64,000 nt of DNA, taken from contig CP136069.1 in NCBI GenBank assembly GCA_032622095.1, positions 66,487,319 to 66,551,318 of the forward strand. Reading direction: 5' to 3'. Position numbers and translations under genes: made by a program. The notes under the pieces are model-generated. The model saw only the letters and a program-made list of their open reading frames with translations. It ran no database searches and was not told where the DNA came from. Below, piece by piece: positions 47,735 through 57,424 of the stretch. The stretch is from Siphonodentalium dalli (taxonomy: Eukaryota; Mollusca; Scaphopoda; Gadilida; Siphonodentaliidae). The number at the start of each line of letters is the position of its first letter. Positions within the stretch are counted from its first letter, which is position 1.

Positions 47735-48880
47735 AGTATAATGAAGTGTCAATGATACTGCAGTCAACTTGGGGAAGGAGTTAATTTTTTGCTGAGCAAT
47801 GAATAGAATAATAAAGAAGAAGAAAAGTCAAAAAGTTACAGCAAAGGGTTTGTATTGTGTAGAGGAAATTGTTTTTATTTCAAACATTTCGCCAATAAAT
47901 GTAGGCTGTGCCAAAAGGATTTAGTCATACAAAGAGTAAAGTCCAAGATGCCGCTGGCAGCCATGTTTATTAACAGAATTCGTAAAAAATGGTAAGCTCC
48001 CATCTGGAGGTCACCCCAAGATCCATATGAAGTTTGACAATTGGATGACGGATGTGGTCAGTAGGATGTGCCGAAGGATTTAGTCATGCAAAAAGTTAAA
48101 TCCAAGATGGCCACTGGCAGCCATGTTGTACAACGAATTTCAGAAATAATCCATGGCTACCATCAAGAGGTCACCATGAAGGATTTTAAACAAACATTTC
48201 TCCGATAAATGCCAGCTGCTAGGTGTGTCAATGGATTCAAATTTGAAATCCAAGATGGCTGCTGGTGGCCATGTTTATCATAAAAATTTTGAGAAAAAAA
48301 AATATGGTTCCCATATAGAAGTCACCCCGAAAATCCATGATGATCAGATGAGGGATGTGGCCAGTAGGGTGTGCCAAAGGATTTAGTCATGCAAAGAGTT
48401 AAATCCAAGATGGCTGCTGGCAACCGTGTTTTTCAACGAATTTAGGAAACAGTCGATGGCTTCCATCTTGAGGTCACGCTAAAGATCCATATACAGTTTG
48501 GTGATGATAGGATGAGGGATGTGGTCTGTAGGGTGTGCCAAGGGATTTATTCATACAAAGAGTAAAATTCAAGATGGCTGCCGTTGGCCATCTTTTTCAT
48601 CAAAAATCGTTCAAATTTGATAGCTCCCATCTAGATGTGATCCTAAACATGCCTGTAAATTTTCAAAAACATTTCTCCAAAAAATGCGGGCTGCAGGGTG
48701 TGCCAATGGATTCAAATTTAAATCAAAGATGGCTGCTGTCAGCCATGTTTTTTAACAAATTTCAGAAAAAATGGTCCCCGAAGGTCACCCCGAAGATCCA
48801 TATGAAGTTTGGTGATGATCGGATGTGACCTGCACGGATGACGGATGCCAACTGACTTTGTCAAGTTGAGTTAAAAATTA
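47735..48880 (+). mobile_element. Tandem-core (pearl/HINE-like) element, diverged copy
   Basis: The left border is AGTGTCAATGATACTGCAGT. About six diverged units contain AAGGATTTAGTCAT, AAATCCAAGATGGC and GGTCACCCCGAAGATCCAT. The right border is GATGACGGATGCCAACTG, then AAGTTGAGTTAA. It is the same border logic as 43118-46101 with a different, older core. Confidence 0.65.
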
Positions 48881-49123
48881 TATATTAATGATGAATGATA
48901 TAAAGATGGTCTATCTCTTCCGGGCCATAATTACAACAACAACATAATTTTTATAAATCCCAATTTCAAGACTACAAGTAGCTATTTTGTGAAAAAAATA
49001 CAGATAAAACTGAAGATTTGGTATATTATTTGTCTATAAAGGCATAATAAAGTGGTTTATTTGGATAATAATTTGTGATAAATCTCTTAGCTGATCTGCA
49101 ATTTTCCTTGATTGAGGGTGCTA

Positions 49124-49335
49124 CAGTAATGTCCTAAGTAATCGACCCCTAACCACAGCAAAAATATGGGTAACTTTTCAGGATTTAGTCGGAAATATGG
49201 CTTGTTGCCATTCATCGAAAAGCTCTCCCTGAGAGCTTTCCGATGAATGGCAACAAGCCATATTTCCGACTAAATCCTGAAAAGTTACCCATAAATCTGC
49301 TGTGGTTAAGGGGTCGATTACTTAGGCCATTACTG
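49124..49335. mobile_element. Tc1/mariner-type MITE, copy 2
   Basis: TA on both flanks, with CAGTAATG...CATTACTG ends. A near-perfect palindrome of 212 bp is centred on AGCTCTCCCTGAGAGCT, with GGCTTGTTGCCATTCATC in each half. Confidence 0.85.
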
Positions 49336-49728
49336 TAACAAGACGGAGTGCTTTCTCTCTTGGTAGGCTCAGAATTGTTTTTGCGAAGATTTCTCTTATA
49401 AAAATACCTGCTAAAACTGTCCTACATATGTCATAAAAAATTCTACATGAAATTTAAATTAATTTATAGAAGCTTTTCCTGACAGGTGTCCTCGGTTCAT
49501 ATCTATTATCTTATACCCTGGGATCTATATAAAACTTACTGGGAAGAGATTAAATCCAGAAATTATTGCTCAATTCAGCTCAAATGAGAAGAATTTGACC
49601 AAATTTATATATAAATATGGAGAAACATAAAAGTAAAATCTATTGTAATGCTTTGAGAAATTGATATTTTATTGTGATAGTCTATCATAACTGGAAAATT
49701 TGATTTGAATAAAATTAAATGTACTAAC

Positions 49729-49829
49729 GGTGTGGAAATGATCCTCGTTTGATGACGTTGTTGAGAAATGAGGCCAGGAACTGGATACATCGAGAAAACT
49801 CCTTCTCCATATCACTGATACTCCGCAAA
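49729..49829 (-). CDS. TUBGCP5: Penultimate coding exon of TUBGCP5-like gene
   Basis: A 101-nt minus-strand exon is bounded by acceptor TCTGTTCTATTACAG and donor CC/GTTAGT. Its single sensible frame reads LRSISDMEKEFSRCIQFLAS and then FLNNVIKRGSFPH, with codons split 1/99/1. The ME-EF--C--FL---LN--I-RGSFPH pattern matches the C-terminal helices of gamma-tubulin complex component 5. It joins in phase with 47360-47412. The upstream exon (higher coordinates) was not recognised. A strong GTAAGT donor at 50168 has compatible phase, but no open exon of convincing length precedes it. Confidence 0.72.
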
Positions 49830-49939
49830 CTGTAATAGAACAGAAGAATGATAATACCATTACATCATTTTGGAAGACCCACCCCACAAAGGAACATGTG
49901 GACACAAGCATAAGATGCAAAAGAACATAACTGACATAA

Positions 49940-50071
49940 TATTTCTTTTCCCAGAGAGTGATTACAAACTGGAATAGTTTATCAGATTACATTGTTTCCA
50001 CCGAATCGGTTCAACAGTTCAAGGAGCTATTCGATAACAACTGTTATAACGAGCGGTATATGTACGACTAA
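49940..50071 (+). pseudogene. LINE reverse-transcriptase C-terminal fragment
   Basis: A short plus-strand frame reads FFSQRVITNWNSLSDYIVST, then ESVQQFKELFDNN, and stops. The R-V--WN-L-D-(I/V)V----V--FK pattern is the typical end of ORF2 in CR1/L2/jockey-like non-LTR retrotransposons. The rest of the element is missing or decayed. It lies antisense, just upstream of the TUBGCP5-like exon. Confidence 0.7.
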
Positions 50072-50454
50072 ACATCATGGATAACTTTAAAACTGAATTC
50101 ATTCATATACTTTATTCTGAACATGTATATGTTATTATGTGAAAGGGATAAAGGTCATGGCAACTTACTCCCCAAACATTGATGATGATGAATAATAACA
50201 GCTTGGACAAAATATTTATTACACGCTTGTTTCTAGAATTACAGTGTTCTTGCTGTGTCACATTTACAAATCCGTATGCTACACATGTTCCATATGCATT
50301 CCGTAAATGCCACACAACGTAAATGATGTTCTCCTCAACCATGAAACTGGAATTCTAAAATAAAAGCACCATCACACATGACAAATCAAGCCCAAAATGT
50401 GCTTGATTAAACCATGCAAGTCTTTTTTTTTAATTCACGGATTCTAGAACATTT

Positions 50455-51500
50455 GAAGAAGGGTAAATTTAGTAACACTATCCTGCACAGTGGCCGAATT
50501 CATTCTGCTTAGGCCTCATCGTCTGGGAAGTATCAATAGTCTCAAATTAACATTGTTTTCAGTTACTTTTTCCCTTCTGTTCAGTTTCTATATCCCCTAA
50601 TTTGCAGAAGATAAATTGCATAATCGAGGTGACTAACGGGTGAACATCAACTAGGGAACTTCAATCTGATCCTAGATCACCCATAGCAGTTGAGGCCTCA
50701 GCTGAATGATATACGTGGGATAGTGACATTAAATTCACCCTCTGGGGACACACTATCCAGGCCTGTTTGCCAGTTAGTAAGTTATCTTGCAAATTAAGAG
50801 CTGGGCTGTCGCCCGATGCATACATAGAAACACTAGGCTGAGATTTCCAGGCAGATGGAAAAAACAATCAACATTTCCAGATAAATAGAGATGAATAATG
50901 CGATAACTGAAAACCTGAAAAAAAATTAATGAACAATCCTCTGAATGTCCTCATGGTGGTGAACATCCATACCAAATTTTCTTGAGATGCGACATTTCCA
51001 GATAAACAAAGATGAATAACTCTAGAATGGAAAATTGGAATAAATGATTGAACATAAAATGATGGTGAACATCCAAGCCTGCAAATAGAGTGTCTGTCAT
51101 TTGCAGAATGAGGTCCCCCAGATGGTGAAATTAGTGACGCTAATTCGCATGGTGGACCAGTATAACCAAGTTCACCCTCTGGGAACCTCATTCTGTTTGT
51201 CGTCAACTGCTATGGGACACCTAGGATCAGATTGAAGTTCCCCAGTTGAAGTTGGTGATGTTCACCCATTAGTCACCTTGATTATGCACTTTATCTTCTG
51301 CAAATTTGGGGATATAGAAACTTCACAGCAGGGAAAAAGTAACTAAAAACAATGTTAATTTGAGACTATAGATATTTCCCAGAAGATGAGGCCTAAGCAG
51401 AATGAGGTCCCCAGATGGCAAATTTAGTGATGCTAGCCTGCTGTGTCGAGTGGCATCACTAAATTCATTCTGCTAATGACAGACACACTATTTGCAGACT
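50455..51500. mobile_element. Compound inverted repeat related to the 46.1-kb MITE
   Basis: Arms of about 190 bp (50505-50700 and 51205-51400) share GAACTTCAATCTGATCCTAG, GTGACTAA and TTAACATTGTTTT in inverted order. Flanking and internal segments carry the CAGAATGAGGTCCCCCAGAT and TGACAGACACACTATTTGCA motifs of the 46131-46268 MITE in several copies. It appears to be nested or rearranged copies of one family. Confidence 0.65.
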
Positions 51501-52086
51501 TGTGGACATCCCTACAAGATTTCATTGAGATATGGCAACCAGTGGTTGAGATATCTGCTCGGATGCACATACAGACAGATGGATGGAGGATCAGACACAT
51601 GTAATCCAATATACCCATCATTTCCTTCGGTCATGGTGGTATAAAGCCGCTCGACTGCCCCAATTTATTTTGCCCCCCCCCCCACATTGCCAGAAACATG
51701 GATGCTTTGAATTTTGTACAATACAATAATCCTCTCACACACCTCACACCACCAATGACCTAAAGTCATAATGGGCTCCAGCATTGCCACAACTACAGAT
51801 GCAGATACAGATGCACTCTATCACTTCACACACAATAACACAAGCCATAAACATCTAACCACTCAGGCGATCAGTGTGCATAAACATGTGTTGTTTTCTG
51901 AGCAAATAAAAGTCTCTAATTGCTAACCTCGTTGCTAAATAGAAACTATCAATTTATTCAAAATACTTGTGAGAGCACGGTCAAGTGACAATTTACATCC
52001 GATACGCCTTCCTCAACAAGAGCCCTGTCGAACCAGGAAGTTATCCTTGATGAGAGTGTCAGTCGATAGTAAAGCTAAATGGAATA
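51501..52086. other. Stretch without recognised gene
   Basis: Mixed composition, a C-run at 51675 and no convincing exon. It precedes the plus-strand exon at 52336 and may be its upstream intron. Confidence 0.4.
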
Positions 52087-52299
52087 CAGTAATGCTCTAA
52101 TTAATCGACCTCTTAACCAAAGCAGAATTATGGGTAACTTTTCAGGATTTAGTCGGAAATATGGCTTGTTGCCATTCATCGGAAAGCTCTCGGGGAGAGC
52201 TTTCCGATGAATGGCAACAAGCCATATTTCCGACTAAATCCTGAAAAGTTACCCATAATTCTGCTTTGGTTAAGAGGTCGATTAATTAGAGCATTACTG
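52087..52299. mobile_element. Tc1/mariner-type MITE, copy 3
   Basis: TA on both flanks, with CAGTAATGCTC...GAGCATTACTG ends. An almost perfect palindrome is centred on AGCTCTCGGGGAGAGCT. It lies 36 bp before the acceptor of the exon at 52336, so it occupies the end of the upstream intron. Confidence 0.85.
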
Positions 52300-52335
52300 T
52301 ATGTCATGTAAATCTTTTTTCTGTCACATTGACAG

Positions 52336-52437
52336 AACATTTATTGGGAGAAGAAATATTGGAGCCTACGGAACGGAAGAAACTGATTTATCTATATCAA
52401 CCCGTTCATGTATGCTTAGATTATCCTAATCAATTAT
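52336..52437 (+). CDS. Coding exon a of an unrecognised plus-strand gene
   Basis: Acceptor CTGTCACATTGACAG precedes 102 nt that read HLLGEEILEPTERKKLIYLY, then QPVHVCLDYPNQL, with codons split 2/99/1. The exon ends TTAT/GTAAGTAT, a consensus donor. The next likely exon at 53419 begins with the complementary phase. The protein family is not recognised. The last 19 nt of the exon plus 26 nt of intron form the unit of the 45-bp minisatellite that follows. Readthrough into the repeat stays open, so the exon end could shift by multiples of 15 codons. Confidence 0.6.
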
Positions 52438-52868
52438 GTAAGTATACAATATTCTTCATTGTGGATTATCCTAATCAATTATGTAAGTATACAATGTTCT
52501 TCATTGTGGATTATCCTAATCAATTATGTAAGTATACAATGTTCTTCATTGTGGATTATCCTAATCAATTATGTAAGTACACAGTATTCTTCATTTTGGA
52601 TTATCCTAATCAGTTATGTAAGTACACAATATTCTTCATTTTGGATTATCCTAATCAATTATGTAAGTACACAGTATTCTTCATTTTGGATTATCCTAAT
52701 CAGTTATGTAAGTACACAATATTCTTCATTTTGGATTATCCTAATCAATTATGTAAGTATACAATATTCTTCATTGTGGATTATCCTAATCAATTATGTA
52801 AGTATTCAGCATCCATCATTTTGGATTATCCTAATCAATTATGTAAGTATACAATATTCTTCATTTCA
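52419..52868 (+). repeat. 45-bp minisatellite made of an exon/5'-splice-site junction, 10 copies
   Basis: Each unit is GATTATCCTAATCAATTAT (exon end) followed by GTAAGTATACAATATTCTTC and ATTGTG (intron start). Starts lie every 45 bp from 52419 to 52824. The donor GTAAGTA is preserved in nearly all units; one has GTAAGTATTC. The unit has no stop in the exon frame and encodes DYPNQLCKYTIFFIV. The array ends directly at the TTAA-flanked element at 52874. Confidence 0.95.
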
Positions 52869-52873
52869 TTTAA

Positions 52874-53092
52874 CCCCTTCATGATGGGAGCTGTGCTGGT
52901 GCAGCATTAAATATCCTGTGCCAGAGATTTCTCTTATATATGTGAGTCTCCCATTACCTATGGAGCCTCGCATATATAAGAGAATGCATTCTCTTATATA
53001 TGCGAGGCTCCCTATGGGAGACTCGCATATATAAGAGGATGCATTGGCACATGGTTTTCGCAAAATTTCAGGAAGTGCCATTCATGGAAGGG
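52874..53092. mobile_element. TTAA-flanked (piggyBac-type) non-autonomous element
   Basis: TTAA at 52870-52873 and 53093-53096. The ends are CCCCTTCATGATGGGAGC and its partner ATTCATGGAAGGG. Two hairpins carry TTCTCTTATATATG(T/C)GAG and GAGTCTCCCAT. It is the same family as 60334-60556 in opposite orientation. Confidence 0.8.
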
Positions 53093-53418
53093 TTAAATGC
53101 TTTGGCACTTCTGGATTACATGGAGAGTTCGGGTTTGTGTGGCAGATATACACATACATTGTATGTTTTAGGCAGCATTTATCTGCGGATCGGGTAGGAA
53201 CATATTTTGGAGGGAAAATTTGGGTGAGGGGAAAGGGACCTTTAAAGGGAACCACTGCCCCCATAGCGCAAACCCTGGATTTATTATATATATAATACCA
53301 CAGTTCATACAAAAGACAGTAAGTAACCCTCCATAAAAATTGTTTCATATATTACAATGTTTACAAGTACATGTAGCTTGGACATTAAAATCCATAACCT
53401 TCATGTTCTTCTTCTAAG

Positions 53419-53554
53419 CGCTCTATGGCCCTTATAATTCAACCAAGCATGATATTGTGAACAAATTGGAAACAATTGTTCCATTTGTTGCCTCCTGTCT
53501 AGGACCCCCAGAAGCCCGACATGATAAACTGATAACAGCATTAAATGCTCTATA
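53419..53554 (+). CDS. Coding exon b of the unrecognised plus-strand gene
   Basis: Acceptor TTCTTCTTCTAAG precedes 136 nt reading SLYGPYNSTKHDIVNKLETI (the first residue shared with the previous exon), then VPFVASCLGPPEARHDKLIT and ALNAL, and donor TATA/GTAACC. Codons are split 2/132/2. Phase fits exon a at 52437. The leucine/alanine spacing suggests a helical-repeat protein, but no family was recognised. Further exons were not found; a repeat-rich region follows. Confidence 0.5.
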
Positions 53555-53779
53555 GTAACCAATAAATTTTTTCATACATAGAAAAGCATTAATTTCTGTT
53601 CTGGAGATGAAATCCATGAAAACCCCATAGCCCTCAATGTTAATCTTTTGACCCCTCGGTGGTTCCTAGAATTCACTCAACCATGACCATATGAACAAAT
53701 TAGAAATAAATCTTATAGCAATTCTCCCTATCAAATTTTACATCTCTCACAGTGGCAAGCCTGTTATCATCAGGAATCC

Positions 53780-54150
53780 TCAAATCTAGATAATTCTAAG
53801 TCGAAAAAGGGCCATAACTCCGGTAAAAACATAATTGGATCAAGCCCATATTCGAACACATCTGTATTTTGGGCTGAGGAACTGACATACCAAATTAGGT
53901 TCCGATCAGATAAAAAATGTTTGAGTTATCGCAGCATGAATAAATTCTAAGTGAAAAAAGGGCATAAACTCCCTAAAAAAAACTCGGATCAAACCCATAT
54001 TCAAACTCGATCTGTATTTTGGGCTGAGAAACTCATTTACAAAATTTGGTTCCGATCGGATAGAAAATGTTTTGAGTTATCGCATCATGCGTAAAGTGTC
54101 TACAGACAGACAGACAGATGGACGGACAGATGGACCATGTAACATACTAT
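53780..54150 (+). repeat. Bivalve-type tandem-core repeat
   Basis: Two units with AAAAAGGGCCATAACTCC, CATATTCGAACACATCTG and GAGTTATCGCA are followed by a CAGACAGACAGACAGATGG microsatellite. Related to 42.1-42.7 kb and 56.57-56.76 kb. Confidence 0.7.
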
Positions 54151-54164
54151 GGTATGAGTAAACA

Positions 54165-54630
54165 TAATGAAAATGTCAATGACACTGAAGCTCAACTTGG
54201 AAATGGGATCATACCATATATTACAGTCCATAAAGTGACAGCTAGGGAACTCGGAAAGTTTACAGGATTATGTAACTAGAGGTTACCCTGAAGCTGCATA
54301 AGCAGTTTGGGATTAATCAGATGAAAAAGTTTGGCTGTAGTGAGTGCCAAAGGATGCAGTAATACTACTAGTATGAGTAAAATCTGAGATGACTCCCATC
54401 TACAGGTAACCCCGAAGATCCATATGAAGTTTGGCCATTGGGGCCATGTTTTTTTTATGAAATACGGAAAATTTGATGGCTACCATCACCCAAAAGATCC
54501 ATATTCAGTTTCAGATCAGGGATGTGGTCTCCAATAAATGTGGGCTGCAGGGTGTGCCGATGGATTCAAATTTGAAATCCAAGATGGCTGCTGGCCGAAT
54601 TTCGGAAATGAGAGGCCGATCATGATCGGC
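54165..54630 (+). mobile_element. Tandem-core (pearl/HINE-like) element, truncated
   Basis: The left border is ATGTCAATGACACTGAAGCT then CAACTT. Diverged units with AAAATC(T/C)GAGATG, CCCCGAAGATCCATATGAAG and AAATCCAAGATGGCTGCTGG follow. No right border was found. Confidence 0.6.
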
Positions 54631-54964
54631 AGATGTTTAACCCGTCTCTTGGCAATAGTAAATTGCTATGATCGAAATCATAATCTAGAGTTTTGATGTG
54701 GAATTATGGAGTATACTGTTCGTATTAAAGTAGTACACACAAATGTACATAATAAAACAAATTATTTGAATTTATGGGTCAAAAGAAAAGGATTATATAA
54801 CATCTTAAAAGCGTGTCGCCACTATCATAGTGTAAGCAGATCTATTTATGCTGTTGCAAATGGCCATGTGCATATCAAAATAATATAGTAACTTAATATG
54901 GAAAAGGTTAAAATACATGGAATGGATAAAAGTAGTTAAATCTCCTATCTTGGCCCTGTTTGAT

Positions 54965-56180
54965 TAGGGCCCGACGAAGCTTCGAGATTAGATTCGATTT
55001 CGAATCTTACATTCCGATTCGATTCGAAAGCGATCGGGTGATTTGGGATATTTCAAATCGTTATATACAAGTTGTTTATCACCGGGAATAGACTGCATTA
55101 TCTACACAAATTATTCATTATATCCCCAATACTTAACACAATCCCCAATACTTAACACAAGTCTCCTTCCGCGACCATCATTCTGCGACCTTCATGGTCC
55201 AATGTGTATACGGTAAGTTGCCCAAAAGCTCAATGCTTGTATATATATATTGCCCCCCAGTCCCATGCAGTGCTGGTTACTCGTGGAAGATCGGTGCAAC
55301 TCGTCCAACATGCAGGTAGTCTGTAATGGTTCGCGTGTTCATCGCGGTTGTACCATAATCGTAGCGCTCATGGTTTCCTCCACCACGTAAAACCAGCAAT
55401 GTCACGATATAGCCCGGCCCCAGCTGCTGAAGTTAGTGAATTTTTTGTGGGACATATTTGTATGTCGGTATCTGACATTCTTACCAGAAAAGCCTATATT
55501 GCGTTACTCAGATCAATCAAATAATATCATATTTTTTTTAATTCAAAATTAATACGATATAAATATATTAAATAAACATTTTGGGCTCCATAATGTCATC
55601 TCTAAATCCGACCAACATCTTTATCGGGGAAATGGAATATTGTTGACAGGCCCAAGTTGGGATACTATATATAGTTCTCTGTAATCCCGTTTGCGTATGC
55701 GCCATTAATTCCCAAGTCACGATGCGCAATTTTGATATTGCGCGTACCTGCTGTACGCAACAGGATGAAGCGTACATGCGCAGAAGAGTTTCAGTTTGCA
55801 ATGACTCGAATCAGACTCCATTGACTCCAAAGTTCCAAACTGCTAACTTTCACGAAATTCACGCATAGTGGCAGTTTCACAAAATATGAAATGATGTCGT
55901 GCCATTCTCATATATTAAACTGTGATTAAATATTGTTCATATCATGTCATAGAAATTAAGTTCAATGAACCTCCTTCGTAATCTGAGTGATCTCACCGAC
56001 GTTATAAAATCAGCTGACATTTGCCCCCATTTTTGCTCATACCTCCCACTGATCAGTACCGCGAATCTACTAAAGTGTTCGAAAAAGAATCGATTTGAGA
56101 TGAGATGAGATTTCGAATCATTATCCTGATTCGATTCGAGATTCGATTCGATGTTGAAATTGCCGATTCGTCGGGCCCTA
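54965..56180. mobile_element. Non-autonomous hAT element with 8-bp TSD
   Basis: TGTTTGAT is present exactly outside both ends (54957-54964 and 56181-56188). The termini are TAGGGCCCGACGAA and its perfect reverse complement TTCGTCGGGCCCTA. Subterminal regions are rich in GATTCGA. The 1.2-kb interior has no transposase frame. The end sequence and duplication length are characteristic of hAT. Confidence 0.9.
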
Positions 56181-56188
56181 TGTTTGAT

Positions 56189-56570
56189 CCAATGCAAGTC
56201 CAAGCATCCAAAAGGACCTACAGGCTACAGTAGAGTCCATTGTTCTAGTTAAATAAATTAACCTCAATAAGCGGTGAAGGTGTTAACAGAACACCCTTAG
56301 ACAAACAATAGTATCCATGCTGTGTGGAAATTTTGTTTAGTCCAATGTCAGATAACTTCAAATCTGATATAGCATTTGATCAGGTAATTAATTGTGGGTA
56401 GTTTTCTCAAAGCAAGTAGGAGACACAGTATAACATTGACAAGGACTTGTGGTGTGGGTAGGAGGGGGGATAAGGGTAGGGTGGAGGAGGGGAGCAGGAG
56501 TGGTTAGAAGTTGGGACGATGAATCATGAGTGGTCTAGCCGGTCATGGACACTATGTGTACCATATTATG
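56189..56570. other. Stretch without recognised gene
   Basis: It contains a GGGTAGGAGGGGGG-type purine-rich run at 56455-56500. Nothing else is supported. Confidence 0.4.
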
Positions 56571-57216
56571 GTATGGGTACGCATAAAAAGGGCCATAACT
56601 CCATAAAAAAAAATGTATTTTGGGTTGAGAAACTCATCTACAAAATTTTGTTCTGATTGGATGATTGGATAGAAAATGTTTGAGTTATCGCACCATGCAG
56701 TGTCTATGGACGGACTGACGCCCAGACAAATGAACGACAAGTGGTCAAACCGGATGCTGACACTACCATACTATTGTATGAGTACACATAAAATTTGATG
56801 GTGCCCATCTAGAGGTCACCCCAAAGATCCATATGAAGTTTGGTGACGATTGGATGAGGGAGGGGGCCTGTAGGGTGAGCCGAAGGATTTAGTCATACAA
56901 AGAGTAAAATTCAAGATGGCCACTGGCAGTCATGTTTTACGGAAAAAATTGATGGCTCCCATCTAGAGCCCGAAATTCCATATAAAGTTTAATGATGATC
57001 GGATGAGGGATGTGGGCTATAGGTGTGCCAAAGGATTTAGTCATGCAAAGAGAAAAATCCAAGATGGCTGCCGGGGCCATGTTTTTCACGAAAATTGTTC
57101 AAATTTGATAGCTCCCATATAGAGGCGATCCTAAACAAGCCTGTAAATTTTCAAAACAATTCTCCAATAAATGCGAGCAGACGGATGACAAGTTGAGCTA
57201 AAAAATCATTAGATTA
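56570..57216 (+). repeat. Bivalve-type repeat followed by truncated tandem-core element
   Basis: 56570-56760 has AAAAAGGGCCATAACTCC and a short GACGGACTGACG tract. 56790-57200 has AAGGATTTAGTCAT(A/G)CAAAG and AAGATGGC(C/T)(A/G)C units and the right border GATGACAAGTTGAGCTAA. It lies within the probable first intron of the TLR gene. Confidence 0.65.
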
Positions 57217-57232
57217 CTTTTCTCTTTTACAG

Positions 57233-57424
57233 CATTGTACATGGTGATACTTCCCTGTGCTTAAATACATCCAGCACAGGACGAAAGACTGGCAGATATT
57301 ATTACTAGCTTAACATCGGGCACAGGACAAAAGTCTGGCAGATATTATTAATAGCTTAACATCCAGCACAGGAGGAAAGATGGCAGATATTATTACTAGC
57401 TAAACATCCAGCACAGGACGAAAG
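57233..57424 (+). promoter_or_regulatory. 5' leader of the TLR exon with minisatellite and short uORF
   Basis: TTTTCTCTTTTACAG ending at 57232 is a good acceptor, so the TLR exon probably starts at 57233. From 57267 a 46/46/45/45-bp repeat (ACATCCAGCACAGGACGAAA, then GACTGGCAGATATTATTACT, then AGCTTA) runs through the start codon. Units 1 and 2 have ACTGG or TCTGG; units 3 and 4 have ATGG. Unit 3 therefore has an ATG at 57380 opening an 8-codon uORF (MADIITS, stop at 57401-57403) exactly 45 bp, in frame, before the real start. Confidence 0.7.

Larger units (their letters stand above)
47413..49728 (-). other. Intron of TUBGCP5-like gene, repeat-filled
   Basis: GT at 49727-49728 and AG at 47413-47414 on the minus strand bound it. 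It contains a G-run near 47467, a fragment matching the 10.4-kb SINE-like element at 47520-47600, a short AAAGTTATC-type repeat at 47600-47720, a tandem-core element and a MITE. Confidence 0.65.

Noticed and set aside
50112-50342. Additional TUBGCP5 exon on the minus strand before the strong GTAAGT donor at 50168
   Set aside because: In the phase needed to join 49829, a stop lies within about 40 nt upstream and no good acceptor is placed between; similarity to the family is not convincing.
54706-54888. 60-codon plus-strand ORF (MEYTVRIKVVHTNVHNKT...)
   Set aside because: No splice context, no recognised domain, short; could be chance in AT-rich DNA.
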